Shown piece after piece: positions 28,258 through 37,400 of a stretch of 64,000 nt of DNA (position 1 is the first letter of the stretch; the number at the start of each line of letters is the position of its first letter). The position numbers and the translations under genes are program-made. This DNA comes from Acidocella facilis ATCC 35904 (GTDB taxonomy: Bacteria; Pseudomonadota; Alphaproteobacteria; Acetobacterales; Acetobacteraceae), in the NCBI RefSeq assembly GCF_000687875.1, contig NZ_JHYG01000008.1:102814-166813 (forward strand), in the 5' to 3' direction. The notes beneath the pieces are model-generated. The model saw nothing but the letters and a program-made list of their open reading frames with translations, was not told the DNA's origin and ran no database searches.

Positions 28258-29848
28258 GTTTCACTTCCTGGTGGATGGGTTCGGCGCAGGCGAGCTGCGC
28301 CCGGCAGGTGGCGAGCAGCGCCGGCAGCGCCTGGGCGTTCGCCGCCGTGCCAAAGACGTAATGATCGGGACGCACCAGCACGGCCTGGGCCTGATGGCGG
28401 TCGAACCAGGCGGCCATGACGCCGTCCTGTTCCTCAAGCGCGTCCGGCAGCGCCGCCCCCACCGGGGCGATGGCGTACAGGCCGATCCCGTCCGCCGGCG
28501 TCAGCAGGGCGGCAAGATCCCGCACCCGCAGCACGCGGCCATCCAGGATCAGCCGCCAGCCGGTGCCGGTCAGCCTGTCGAGCAGCGCGGCGCCGCCCGC
28601 CTGGCGGATCAGCGGCTGCACGAACAACAGCCCGCGCCCTGGGTTGCCTGGCGGCGCGAGCAGCCCGGTCTCCAGCGGCGGCACAATATCCTGGCGCGTG
28701 ACATGCGGCGGGACGCCGCCGCCCTGCGCCAGCAAATCTTCATCGCGCGCCGCCGCCCGCGCCGGGTCGCGCTCGCAGATCATCTGGCCGATCGCCTTGA
28801 TCTTGCCGGTCAATGTCTCGACATGAAGGCGCCGCTCCGCCTCATAGCTGTCGAGCAGCGCCAGCGGCGATTGCCCGCGCAGCACGCGCGCCAGCTTCCA
28901 AACCAGATTGGTGACATCGCGCAGCCCCTGGCACATGCCCTGGCCGATGAAAGGCGGTTGCTGGTGCGCGGCATCCCCGGCGATGAGCACGCGCCCGCGC
29001 CGCCAGCTTTGCGCCACCAGCGCATGGAAGCGGTAAGCGGCGGCGCGCCACAGCTCGCCCTCGCTGGGCGCCATGAAGCCGGCCAGCAGCCGCCAGACCT
29101 GCTCCGGCGCCGCCATCTCGCGCGGGTTTTCGCCCGGCAGCAGCATGATCTCCCAGCGCCGGTGATTGCCCGGCCCGATGATGTAGGTGGTCGGCCGCGC
29201 CGGGTCGCAGAACTGCGCCGAGCATTGCGGCAGCTTGGCCAGCGCCGCGTCGCCGCAGCGTATATCCACCACCAGCCAGGGCTCATCGAAAATCAGGTCG
29301 CGCAGCGCCATATCGGCCAGCTGGCGCACGGTACTGGAGGCGCCATCGCAGCCGAGCAGGAATTTGCCGCGGATCTGGCGCTGCGTGCCGTCTTCCGCGC
29401 GCAGCGTGGCAAGGATCTCTTCGCCGCGTTCCTCGAAGCCGATCAGCTCCGCGCCGGTGACGATGCTGACATTGGCGAAACCTGCCGCATGCGCGCGCAG
29501 CGCCGCCTCCACCGGCGGCTGGGTGAAGACCATGCTGGGCGTGTAGCCCAGAGGATAAGGCGGCTGCACCATGTCGATGGTGCGGATCAACTGGCCTTGC
29601 GCGCCGAAATGCTGCGAGGCGGTGAAGGGCGCGACATAAGGCCGCACCGCCTCCGCCACCCCCATATTGTCGAAATGCCTGAAAATTTCGTGATCGAGCG
29701 CAATCGCCCGAGGCTTGTCATAAACCTCCGTCTGCCGTTCGACCACCAGCACGCGAAAGCCATGCGCCCCCAGCAGCCCGGCCGCCGTCGCCCCGGAGGG
29801 GCCGAAGCCGGCAATCACGACATCGAAGAGCTCATCTGCGTGGGTCAC
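28238..29848 (-). CDS. FAD-dependent aromatic hydroxylase, MhpA-like
   Basis: A 536-residue class A flavoprotein monooxygenase. The Rossmann motif is VVIAGFGPSGATAAGLLG (about 10-28), the DG motif region is LLGCDGASSTVRQLAD, and the FAD-binding GD motif is VLIAGDAAHQQPPFIGQGM. The C-terminal domain is thioredoxin-like. MhpA proteins hydroxylate 3-(3-hydroxyphenyl)propionate to a catechol. The downstream extradiol-like dioxygenase and hydrolase fit such a ring-cleavage route. It overlaps the VOC gene by 4 bases. Confidence 0.88.
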   Translation of the reverse strand: MTHADELFDVVIAGFGPSGATAAGLLGAHGFRVLVVERQTEVYDKPRAIALDHEIFRHFDNMGVAEAVRPYVAPFTASQHFGAQGQLIRTIDMVQPPYPLGYTPSMVFTQPPVEAALRAHAAGFANVSIVTGAELIGFEERGEEILATLRAEDGTQRQIRGKFLLGCDGASSTVRQLADMALRDLIFDEPWLVVDIRCGDAALAKLPQCSAQFCDPARPTTYIIGPGNHRRWEIMLLPGENPREMAAPEQVWRLLAGFMAPSEGELWRAAAYRFHALVAQSWRRGRVLIAGDAAHQQPPFIGQGMCQGLRDVTNLVWKLARVLRGQSPLALLDSYEAERRLHVETLTGKIKAIGQMICERDPARAAARDEDLLAQGGGVPPHVTRQDIVPPLETGLLAPPGNPGRGLLFVQPLIRQAGGAALLDRLTGTGWRLILDGRVLRVRDLAALLTPADGIGLYAIAPVGAALPDALEEQDGVMAAWFDRHQAQAVLVRPDHYVFGTAANAQALPALLATCRAQLACAEPIHQEVKHEACHS

Positions 29849-30771
29849 GACTTCACCTTTGTCTCGTTAATTCCAGGCGCATCGGCGAAGCCGATGGCGA
29901 GTTGCGCGGCCTTGCAGGCGGCGGTCTTGGGCGGGGCGACGCCCCAATGATCAGTACGGCCGGGCGGCCAGACCCAGTCCTGCGGGCCCCGGAAGCGGTA
30001 GCTCTCATCCACCTGCAGCACCTCGGCGGTGTATTCGACCACGACATCGTCCGGCCCGACGAAATAGGCGAACACATTATCCCCCGGCCCGTGCCGCCCC
30101 GGCCCCCAGCCGATGCCACAGCCATGATCGACCACATGCCCGGCACCGCGCATCACCGATTCCAGATCCGGCAGCAGGAAGGCGACATGGTTGAGCCCGT
30201 TCACCGGCGCCTGGGCGAGCACGATGGCGTGGTGGTCGCTATTGCAGCTGAGGAAGGCCATGGCCTGGGAGCGGTCGGTCAGGCGGAAGCCCAGAACCTC
30301 CTGCCAGAAGCGCGACAAATCCTCGATCGCGGCGCTGTTGATGTTCACATGCGCCAGCCGCAGCGGCCGGTTGGGGCGGATGGCGCCTTCGCGGCGCGCA
30401 TCGCCATGCAGAAATTCCAGCGTGCAGCCTTGCGGTTCGCGGACGATGAAATGGGTGCCGCCGGCTGGGCCATGGTCCGGTCCGGGCGGTTGCAGGATGG
30501 TGCAGCCGGCTTGCACGCAAGCTTCGTAAAGCCGGGGCAGATCCGCCGCGGCGCGCACCCGGAAGCTGACGACATCCAAGGCGGCACGCGCGCCGGCGCG
30601 CAATTCCAGCACATAGGCATCGTCGGCGCTGGCGGCCAGATAGGCGCGGCCGGGCGCCTGCGCCACCAGCTCCAGCTGCCAGGTTTCGGTATAGAAGGCG
30701 CGGGCCGCCTCCAGATCCGGTGTGGAAAGTGCGACGCTGCGGAGCGCGGCGACGGGGTAATCAGGCGGCAT
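29845..30771 (-). CDS. VOC superfamily extradiol dioxygenase-like protein
   Basis: A 308-residue two-module vicinal-oxygen-chelate protein, start at MPPDYPVA (30771) rather than four codons earlier. In the second module the metal ligands are plausible: LAHVNINS (His), GLNHVAFLL (His) and VVVEYTAEV (Glu), with HHAIVLA nearby. Catechol 2,3-dioxygenase-type enzymes cleave the ring next to the diol using Fe(II). The first module looks ligand-poor, as usual. It overlaps the amidohydrolase gene by 11 bases. Confidence 0.85.
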   Translation of the reverse strand: MPPDYPVAALRSVALSTPDLEAARAFYTETWQLELVAQAPGRAYLAASADDAYVLELRAGARAALDVVSFRVRAAADLPRLYEACVQAGCTILQPPGPDHGPAGGTHFIVREPQGCTLEFLHGDARREGAIRPNRPLRLAHVNINSAAIEDLSRFWQEVLGFRLTDRSQAMAFLSCNSDHHAIVLAQAPVNGLNHVAFLLPDLESVMRGAGHVVDHGCGIGWGPGRHGPGDNVFAYFVGPDDVVVEYTAEVLQVDESYRFRGPQDWVWPPGRTDHWGVAPPKTAACKAAQLAIGFADAPGINETKVKS

Positions 30772-31804
30772 CTTGCACCTCATCGATGGCCAGGAAAGCG
30801 AGCGCGTTGCGCTGAATCAGGCGCTGGCGCAAATCCGCGTCGGGACATGCGGCGTTGACCTGATCGCACGGCGCCGCCTCGCTGAAATTGAACGGATAAT
30901 CGGTACCGAGCATGACCCGCTCGGCCCCGAACAACGTGACCAGCCGAGACAGCCAGTCCGGCTCGAACACCAGGGAATCCACGTAAAGCCGGCGCGCGGT
31001 GATGGACGGGCATTCCTCCAGCGCCTCGCGCAGGGCCGGAAACACCTCATACCCGCGCCGCAGCCGCGGCAGCAGCGCGGCGAAGCTGCCGCCGCCATGG
31101 CTGAAACCCAGCCGCAGATCCGGGCAGTCCCGGACCAGGCCGCCGGTGATCGCGGACGCCAGGGCCAGCCCGACATCCGTGGGATAGCCGAGCACCTGCT
31201 GCAAGGGCGCGGGGCCGACCAGCCGCGCCATGCCCGCCGGGCGCACCGCATGCACGAACACCGCCGCCCCCAGCCGCGCGGCCTCGGTGAAGAAGGGCCG
31301 CAGCCCCGGATCGCCGATTGGCGTTTCGTTGATATTGCTGCCGATCTCGACACCGCGAAAGCCAGGAATGGCCATGACCCGGCGCAGCTCCTCCACCGCC
31401 AGATCGAGATCCTGCAAGGGCACCGCCGCCAGCCCGACAAAGCGCCCCTGCCCTTCGCCAAGCAGCGCCGCGATCATATCATTGACATGGCGGATCAGCG
31501 CCGCCCCGGCCTGGGCCGGGAGCCAATAGCTGAACAGCTCCGGCATCGGCGAGAGCGCCTGCACGGCGATGCCCATGCGGTCCATATCCTCAAGCCGGCG
31601 GCGCGCCTCCCAGCACGCGGCGGAGACGGTGCGATAGGGCTTGGCGTCGATGATCACCGTGCCGTGGCCGCAGCCATCCTGGCGCAGGCTGGGCCAGCCG
31701 GCCTGCGCCCCCTCCGGCGCGGCCGGAAAGCTGGCGGGCACGACATGGCAATGCACATCCACCCCCGCGCAGCCACAGGCTTTGATTGACCAGGCTTTTG
31801 CCAT
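30761..31804 (-). CDS. Amidohydrolase family protein (ACMSD/decarboxylase-like)
   Basis: A 347-residue metal-dependent hydrolase or decarboxylase. I start at ATG 31804, just after GAGGGG; the frame extends 11 codons further without a better site. DVHCHVVPASF gives the HxH metal motif, FVHAVRP a later His, LRLGFSHGGGSFAALLPRL another, and VMLGTDYPFNF the conserved Asp. ACMSD-like enzymes decarboxylate aminocarboxymuconate or salicylate-type acids. It is the first gene of the aromatic operon. Substrate is not determined. Confidence 0.87.
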   Translation of the reverse strand: MAKAWSIKACGCAGVDVHCHVVPASFPAAPEGAQAGWPSLRQDGCGHGTVIIDAKPYRTVSAACWEARRRLEDMDRMGIAVQALSPMPELFSYWLPAQAGAALIRHVNDMIAALLGEGQGRFVGLAAVPLQDLDLAVEELRRVMAIPGFRGVEIGSNINETPIGDPGLRPFFTEAARLGAAVFVHAVRPAGMARLVGPAPLQQVLGYPTDVGLALASAITGGLVRDCPDLRLGFSHGGGSFAALLPRLRRGYEVFPALREALEECPSITARRLYVDSLVFEPDWLSRLVTLFGAERVMLGTDYPFNFSEAAPCDQVNAACPDADLRQRLIQRNALAFLAIDEVQDAA

Positions 31805-31832
31805 TTCCCCCTCATTCATTCGCCCAACAAAA

Positions 31833-31893
31833 TACACAAAACAATCTTCCGCGCAAATAATTTATAAATTTTTTTGTTTGAGAGCTTTGTGTA
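31833..31893. promoter_or_regulatory. Divergent operon / GntR promoter with TACACAAA - TTTGTGTA inverted sites
   Basis: TACACAAA (31833-31840) and its reverse complement TTTGTGTA (31886-31893) flank an AT-rich 45-bp core between the divergent amidohydrolase and GntR genes. Each half is also extended by similar A/T-rich bases (AACAAAATACACAAAACA and TTTGTGTATAAACAA). The arrangement suits binding of the GntR product to two half-sites or looping, but is inferred from symmetry only. Confidence 0.55.
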
Positions 31894-31904
31894 TAAACAA
31901 CAGC

Positions 31905-32612
31905 ATGATTGACCCAGCCAAAGAGCCCCCCGATAACGCCACGACGCTGGCCACCAGCATCTATGAGCGGCTGAAGAATGATATTCTGGCCGCGCGGCTT
32001 GAGCCGGGGCAAAAACTCTCCTTGCGCTTCCTGATGGACCAATACGGTACCGGGCAGACCCCTCTGCGCGAGGCGCTGAACCGGCTGGTCATCGAGGAGT
32101 TGGTGATCGGCCGCGAGCAACGCGGCTTTTCGGTGACGCCGATCAGCCTGGAGGAGTTGAACGAGCTGACCCGCACGCGCTGCTGGGTGGAAGGGCTGGC
32201 GCTGCGCGAGTCGATGCAGAACGCCACCCCTGCCTGGGAGGAAGCGTTGCTGGTGGCGCATCACCGCCTCGCCCGCACACCGCGCTCGCTCAACCCCGAG
32301 CAATTCGAGGATAATCCGGCCTGGGAGGTGCTGCACCGGGCGTTTCACGACCGGCTGATCGAAAACTGCGCCTCGCGGCCGCTGATCGGCTTTTGCATGC
32401 AGCTGGCCGACCGGCTCTATCGCTACCGGACGATCTCCATCCGCAAGGTGTTCCGGGTGCGCAAGGTCAGCGCCGAGCATGACGCGATCTTGCAGGCCGT
32501 GCTGGACCATAACCAGGAGCAGGCGGTTTCGTTGCTACAGGCACATTATATGCGCACCGCCACCGTCATCGAGGCGGATCTGCGCACCGCCGCCTTGTCA
32601 CTCGCCGGATAG
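31905..32612 (+). CDS. GntR family transcriptional regulator (FCD type)
   Basis: A 235-residue FadR/GntR-type protein starting at MIDPAKEPP (31905); the frame is open upstream but the N-terminal extension is not family-like. The winged HTH is LKNDILAARLEPGQKLSLRF to TPLREALNRL. The C-terminal FCD domain holds likely metal ligands His in HRAFHDRLI, SAEHDAIL and QAHYMRT. It is divergent from the aromatic operon and is probably its ligand-responsive regulator. Confidence 0.88.
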   Translation: MIDPAKEPPDNATTLATSIYERLKNDILAARLEPGQKLSLRFLMDQYGTGQTPLREALNRLVIEELVIGREQRGFSVTPISLEELNELTRTRCWVEGLALRESMQNATPAWEEALLVAHHRLARTPRSLNPEQFEDNPAWEVLHRAFHDRLIENCASRPLIGFCMQLADRLYRYRTISIRKVFRVRKVSAEHDAILQAVLDHNQEQAVSLLQAHYMRTATVIEADLRTAALSLAG

Positions 32613-32662
32613 GCAGCGCCGCTTTCGCATGATGCGGCCGTGTATCGTAAAGGGCATTCCGT

Positions 32663-32767
32663 TAGAGCAATCGGCGTTTAGGTTAACGCGCCTGCGTCAC
32701 CTTAAACGCCTGAAATTGCTCGCCAAAGCATGAATAGAGCGAGGGAGTGTAAACCCGTCTCGCTCTA
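32663..32767. repeat. Family 1 TA-flanked repeat, copy D (reverse orientation)
   Basis: 105 bp, TA...TA, in reverse relative to copies A-C. Hairpin 1 on the minus strand is TAGAGCGAGACGGG with CTCGCTCTA; hairpin 2 holds CAATTTCAGGCGTTTAAGG and GCGCGTTAACCTAAACGCC, clearly homologous to other copies. Its outer TA plus G gives the TAG stop of the histidine kinase gene (32765-32767). It lies between convergent GntR and kinase genes. Confidence 0.83.
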
Positions 32768-34138
32768 CCCCCGGAACTCGACCCGTACGATAAGTCCGGG
32801 GTGGTTATCCAGCAGGGTAATCTGAGCACCGTGCAATTTTGCGATCGCCCGGACCAGGGGCAAACCCAGCCCGTGGCCGGGCGTGTTCCGGCTTTGGTCG
32901 AGCCGCACAAACCGGCGAAATACGCGGTCTCTATCCTCTTCCGGAATGCCTGGCCCCTGATCCGCGATCTCCAGGCGAAACAAGCTTTTTTTATCCGACG
33001 ACAGGGTGACATTGATGATCCCGCCCGCGGGACTATAGCGGATGGCATTTTCGACCAGATTGACGATCAGTTGCGTCAGCAAGGCGGAATCGCCGCTGAT
33101 GCATAAATTTTCCTCCGCCGCGCAGCGCAGACTCTGGCCGGCATCGATGGCGACAGCACTGAATTCGTCGCAGATATTCGTCACCAGCGCGCTCAAATCC
33201 AATGCTGTGAAGCCGCCCTGCAAGGAGCCAGCCTCCACCTCCGCGAGGCGCAATAGCGAAACGAACACCGAGATGATAAGCGTTGTCTGGGACAGCGCCG
33301 CCTCAAGGCCCGAGGATAAAACCGGGTCTTTCCGAACCGCATCGAGCTTCAATAGATGCTTGATCCATTCATGCAACCGGACCAGGGGCGAGCGCAGATC
33401 ATGCGCGATGTCATTTGTCACCTGGCGGGCATTTTCAACCAGATGCTCGATCGTCTCAAGCATGCGGTTCAGCTCTTCGGTGAGCACATCCAACTCATCA
33501 TCAATGCCGTAGGCTTCGATGCGCCGGGATAAATCGCCGGTCATGATATCCACGCTGGCATCGCTGATCGCCTGGACGCGCTTCAGACTATGCCCGACGA
33601 TCAGCAGGCTCGCCAACAGGCCAATTCCGATCAGGGCGCTGAACACGACCGCGAAAATGACGGCGACCCGCTTATTCAATGCCGCGAAGACGCTGGCATC
33701 CTCGCCAATGAACAAAAATCCACCATTTGGCAGATCGCGGCCAATCCCGTCGATCCGCTGCACCCCCTGCGGCATTTGTGGATCGGTCAGCCGGGTGATC
33801 GTGCTCCATTCCGTAGGCTCGGGTGGCATGGTGATATTGGCGAACAACACCTTTCCGCGCGCATCGAGCAGGGCATAGAAGGTGTGGCTCGGCGCGTGCG
33901 CCACCGTCTGCCTGAGTTCCTGCTCCAGCGGCAGCCGATCTGAAATGGCATCGGAAAGAACATCCGCCCGGTCGCCCGCAATAATCGGCGCGAGCTCCTC
34001 CTTGGAGGCGATCCGGGTGGCGTTGTAAATCAAAGCAAAAACAATAATCGCGGCGATCGTTGAGAACAACGTTCCCAGAACGGCGAGCCGAAAGCCCGCC
34101 ATCCGAAAGAGGTTGGTCCTGACCCTCGGCTCTGTCAC
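32765..34138 (-). CDS. Sensor histidine kinase
   Basis: A 457-residue membrane histidine kinase. Two membrane spans (about 15-37 and 170-193) bracket a periplasmic sensor, followed by HAMP. The phospho-acceptor His is in NDIAHDLRSPLVRLHEW (about 250); ATP-binding motifs are LVENAIRYSPAG, DQGPGIPEEDRDRVFRRFVR (G1/F boxes) and GHGLGLPLVRAIAKLHG. It overlaps the response regulator by 4 bases. Its stop is supplied by the adjacent family 1 repeat. Signal unknown; the MFS gene upstream is the likely target or partner. Confidence 0.9.
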   Translation of the reverse strand: MTEPRVRTNLFRMAGFRLAVLGTLFSTIAAIIVFALIYNATRIASKEELAPIIAGDRADVLSDAISDRLPLEQELRQTVAHAPSHTFYALLDARGKVLFANITMPPEPTEWSTITRLTDPQMPQGVQRIDGIGRDLPNGGFLFIGEDASVFAALNKRVAVIFAVVFSALIGIGLLASLLIVGHSLKRVQAISDASVDIMTGDLSRRIEAYGIDDELDVLTEELNRMLETIEHLVENARQVTNDIAHDLRSPLVRLHEWIKHLLKLDAVRKDPVLSSGLEAALSQTTLIISVFVSLLRLAEVEAGSLQGGFTALDLSALVTNICDEFSAVAIDAGQSLRCAAEENLCISGDSALLTQLIVNLVENAIRYSPAGGIINVTLSSDKKSLFRLEIADQGPGIPEEDRDRVFRRFVRLDQSRNTPGHGLGLPLVRAIAKLHGAQITLLDNHPGLIVRVEFRG

Positions 34139-34818
34139 GTATCGGTGCCCGCACTGATTCGGTATCCGGCACCACGAACGGTTTGGATCAATTCCCGCGA
34201 AAATCCACGGTCAATTTTCAGCCGGATCCGGCAGATATGCGATTCGACCAATGTGGTTTGCGGTAAAAAATGATAATCCCAGACGTCTTCGAGAAGCATC
34301 GTCCGGGTGACAACCTGGTCCGCATGCAGCATCAAATATTCGAGCAGCCGGAATTCGCGCGGCTTCAAAGAAATCTCGCAAGCGCCACGGCGCGCGGAAT
34401 GTGTGAGCCGGTCCAGGACAAGATCGCCAACGCGAAGTTGGCTGGGATCCGTCTTGATCTCACGCCGCCGTCTGACCGCCTCGATCCTTGCTTGTAGTTC
34501 CGCCATTTCGAACGGCTTCACGACATAATCATCCGCGCCCGCCCGCAAGCCGCGCACCCGCTCATCCACACGTCCCAAGGCGGTCAGGAGGATCACCGGG
34601 GTACTGATCTGCATGGACCGAAGCGCTTGAACCACACTCAACCCGTCAAGATAAGGCAGCATTCGGTCGATAATCAGCACATCGAAGGGACTTGTCGTGG
34701 CCAGCATCAGGCCGTCGCGGCCATCGCCGGAGACCGCGACGTCATGACCTTCATCGACCAAGGCTTCCTTCAGAAAACCGCTCATGGTCGCATCATCTTC
34801 GATCAAGAGAATCTGCAT
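34135..34818 (-). CDS. OmpR/PhoB family response regulator
   Basis: A 227-residue two-domain regulator. The receiver holds LLIEDDATMSGF (acidic pocket), phospho-Asp in LIIDRMLPYLDGL, Thr in VILLTALG and Lys in DDYVVKPFEMAEL. The C-terminal winged-helix is LKPREFRLLEYLMLHADQ and TLVESHICRIRLKID. It overlaps the MFS stop by one base and the kinase start by 4. Cognate pair with the kinase downstream. Confidence 0.94.
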   Translation of the reverse strand: MQILLIEDDATMSGFLKEALVDEGHDVAVSGDGRDGLMLATTSPFDVLIIDRMLPYLDGLSVVQALRSMQISTPVILLTALGRVDERVRGLRAGADDYVVKPFEMAELQARIEAVRRRREIKTDPSQLRVGDLVLDRLTHSARRGACEISLKPREFRLLEYLMLHADQVVTRTMLLEDVWDYHFLPQTTLVESHICRIRLKIDRGFSRELIQTVRGAGYRISAGTDT

Positions 34819-36215
34819 CAGTGACTGATCGCCTCCAAAGGTTGGGCCAATGTACGCGGACCGAAGGCAAAAACTATGATAATTGAAATCGCCATCGTCA
34901 CGCCGATGAACACCGCGATGGCGGGCACGCCCCCATCGCTGAGAAAATAACCGACAGCGAGACCCGCGAATGCCGCGGACAGGCGGCTCCAGGAATACAC
35001 GAACCCCACCGCCTGGCCGCGCATACGCGTGGGAAAAAGTTCGGCTTGATATGTGTGGAAGGCGCTCGACATCGCGTTGGAGGCCAGCGTGAAGGCGATC
35101 CCAAAGCCGATAATTTCAAACGGGCGGCCAGACAATGCGAAGCCTACCATGAAGGCGCCCATCAAACACAGCGCGATGACAATCTGGGTCGAGCGTTGGA
35201 TGCGGTCGGCGACCAACATTACCAAGATGGGACCAAAGGGATTGGCCAGGGCGATCAGCATCGAATATTCCAGGCTATTGGTGATGCTGATCCCTCTTGC
35301 CATCAATAAAGTCGGCACCCAGGCCGCAAACCCATAAAATCCGACGACTTGACCAATATTAAAAATCGCCATCATCAGCGAGCGCTCAGCATAGCGTGGC
35401 GAGAACAGCTCAACAAACCGGCCGGTCGCGGCTTTTTCGGGGACAACCGGGACTGGTGCCGCCAACGTCCCGACAATCTTGACAGCGGCACTTTCGAGCT
35501 GCGTGATCACCGCCTCCGCCTGGCTCTCACGCCCCTTCAGCGCCAGCCAGCGCGGGCTTTCCGGCAGCACGCGCCCAAGCCAAAGCGCCACGGGCGCGCC
35601 GAGGGCACCGATTAACACGACAACGCGCCATCCTTCCAAACCGCCAAAATGACGATGCACCAATATCAAGGACAGGAAGGCGACGACGGGAACGATTGAA
35701 AATGTAATGGTCTGATTGAGGGCGAACGCCCTACCCCGGAATTTGGCCGGCACCAGCTCCGCCAAATAAGCGTCCATGACGACGAGCTGCAGGCCAAACC
35801 CCAACCCCGCGGCAAAACGCCAGATATTCAGCCATAATCCCGTATGCTGTAGGGCCATGATCGCCGAGCACAGCAAATACCATAGAATGGCACCGGTAAA
35901 GACCGACCGCCGCCCCAGCCAATCGGCCAGAGGTGAGAGGCAAAGCGAACCAACCCAAAGCCCGATAAAAAGCGAAAACACATAGCTGGCACCGCCAGCT
36001 ATGGAAATACTGCGAAGCGCGGAGAGAGGCCCCAGGCTGGACGCGGAAAACAGGCCACTCGCGCGCATTGCTGGCATGAGATAGCCTGTCTGAAAGACCA
36101 TATAAAACTCGAAAATGCCGCCGATCGAAATCAATGCCACCAGGCGCCACATGGCTCCCGTCGCGGGAAGCCTGTCGAGCCGCGCGGCGATTCGTGCCGC
36201 AGCCGCGGTAGACAT
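34818..36215 (-). CDS. MFS transporter (sugar/aromatic acid porter-like)
   Basis: A 465-residue 12-span MFS protein. GLWVGSLCLSPLADWLGRRSV holds the conserved loop 2-3 motif, and PESPRWLALKGRE is a sugar-porter/AAHS-like motif after span 6. Shine-Dalgarno GGAGG precedes the ATG. It is followed directly by the response regulator and kinase genes, so transporter and two-component system form one unit. Substrate not known. Upstream terminator hairpin at 36293 isolates it from the ABC genes. Confidence 0.86.
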   Translation of the reverse strand: MSTAAAARIAARLDRLPATGAMWRLVALISIGGIFEFYMVFQTGYLMPAMRASGLFSASSLGPLSALRSISIAGGASYVFSLFIGLWVGSLCLSPLADWLGRRSVFTGAILWYLLCSAIMALQHTGLWLNIWRFAAGLGFGLQLVVMDAYLAELVPAKFRGRAFALNQTITFSIVPVVAFLSLILVHRHFGGLEGWRVVVLIGALGAPVALWLGRVLPESPRWLALKGRESQAEAVITQLESAAVKIVGTLAAPVPVVPEKAATGRFVELFSPRYAERSLMMAIFNIGQVVGFYGFAAWVPTLLMARGISITNSLEYSMLIALANPFGPILVMLVADRIQRSTQIVIALCLMGAFMVGFALSGRPFEIIGFGIAFTLASNAMSSAFHTYQAELFPTRMRGQAVGFVYSWSRLSAAFAGLAVGYFLSDGGVPAIAVFIGVTMAISIIIVFAFGPRTLAQPLEAISH

Positions 36216-36292
36216 CGTTAATTTCCTCCGTCACATATTATGTTTTTTCCATAATCCGACGTATTGGAAATTTGAGCAATAGAAAACAGCGA

Positions 36293-36319
36293 AAGAGGCG
36301 CGGTTTTAATGCGCCTCTT
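36293..36319 (-). terminator. Hairpin terminator after ABC binding-protein gene
   Basis: AAGAGGCGC (36293-36301) pairs with GCGCCTCTT (36311-36319) around a 9-base loop GGTTTTAAT. On the minus strand it lies just downstream of the NMT1-like gene stop and is followed by TTTCGC. The U-run is short, so strength is uncertain. Confidence 0.65.
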
Positions 36320-36331
36320 CCTTTGAGTGTT

Positions 36332-37378
36332 TTACTTCGCGTCACCCAACATCTTGTTGGCGGCGACAACGAAAGTCGGATCCCAGGTCGCCGAGAGATC
36401 GACAGGCCCGGTGATCTTCCCCGCGAGCTTCTCGACGTCGAGCACCTTCTCCGGACCACCTTGCGGCATCATGCCATCGGGGAGGAACTGCCCCTTATCC
36501 TGGGTCAGCGCCGTGATATATTGCGCTTTGGTCGAAAGCGGGCTGGAGACGAAATCCGTCGGCATTTTATCGGCGATCTGTTCGGCGCTATGCGTGTCGA
36601 TCCAATGCATGGTTGCGACGAGCGCATTGACCACCGCCTGCGTTTCCTTCGGATGCGCCTTGACCCACTCGGCGCGCGCCAGCACGGAGGCCGCCGGCCA
36701 CGCGCCACCCAGCCATTTTTCCGCACCCGCCGTGGTCGCCAGATCGATGGACGGATAGCCGACATCCATCGTTTCAATGGCGTTGACGGTCGGCTGCGTC
36801 GTCATCGCGCAGGCGACACGGTTATGCTTCAGTGCGCTGATCAATGTTTCGCCGGCGCCAACACCCACGCGCGAAAAATCCTTCGTGGTGAGATGATAGC
36901 GCGCCGCAAGATAGAGCGTCAGATCATCCGTGCCCGACCCAAGATCGGTGACACCGATCGCCTTGCCTTTCCAATCCGCCGGCGAGGAGATGTCCGTGCC
37001 CTTGGCGCAGAGAATACGCTCGCCAGGCGCGCCGCTCAGCTGCGCCACGTCCACGACATCCTTGCCGTGCAGCTGGAAATCGATGGTATGAACATACCAG
37101 GCACCGGCAAAATCGACCTGACCGGAAACCATCGCGTCCTCGGCGCCGATGCCACCCTCCTGCTCGGTGGAGAGCACCATGTTCACGCCATATTTCTTGA
37201 AATATCCAAGATCCTGCGCGAGCTGGTAGGGAAGGTAGATCTGCTTGTCGATCCCGCCGATCATCATGGTCACGGTCGGCAGTTTCGCGTCCTGGGCCTT
37301 CGCGGCCGGCGCGTGGACCGCCACGGCCGCCAGCGCTGTCGCAGCTAAGATCACATTGCGCATCGTCTTATTGAACAT
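36332..37378 (-). CDS. ABC transporter substrate-binding protein (NitT/TauT, NMT1-like)
   Basis: A 348-residue periplasmic binding protein. ATG 37378 follows AGGA at 8 nt; the frame continues 16 codons upstream without merit. The signal peptide (NVILAATALAAVAVHAPAAKA) cuts near residue 29. LPYQLAQDLGYFKKYGVNM and GAGETLISALKH are family features. NitT/TauT-type proteins bind anions such as taurine, nitrate, or aromatic acids. It is last in its operon. Confidence 0.87.
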   Translation of the reverse strand: MFNKTMRNVILAATALAAVAVHAPAAKAQDAKLPTVTMMIGGIDKQIYLPYQLAQDLGYFKKYGVNMVLSTEQEGGIGAEDAMVSGQVDFAGAWYVHTIDFQLHGKDVVDVAQLSGAPGERILCAKGTDISSPADWKGKAIGVTDLGSGTDDLTLYLAARYHLTTKDFSRVGVGAGETLISALKHNRVACAMTTQPTVNAIETMDVGYPSIDLATTAGAEKWLGGAWPAASVLARAEWVKAHPKETQAVVNALVATMHWIDTHSAEQIADKMPTDFVSSPLSTKAQYITALTQDKGQFLPDGMMPQGGPEKVLDVEKLAGKITGPVDLSATWDPTFVVAANKMLGDAK

Positions 37379-37400
37379 TTGTCGTTTCCTTTGGTTATAT

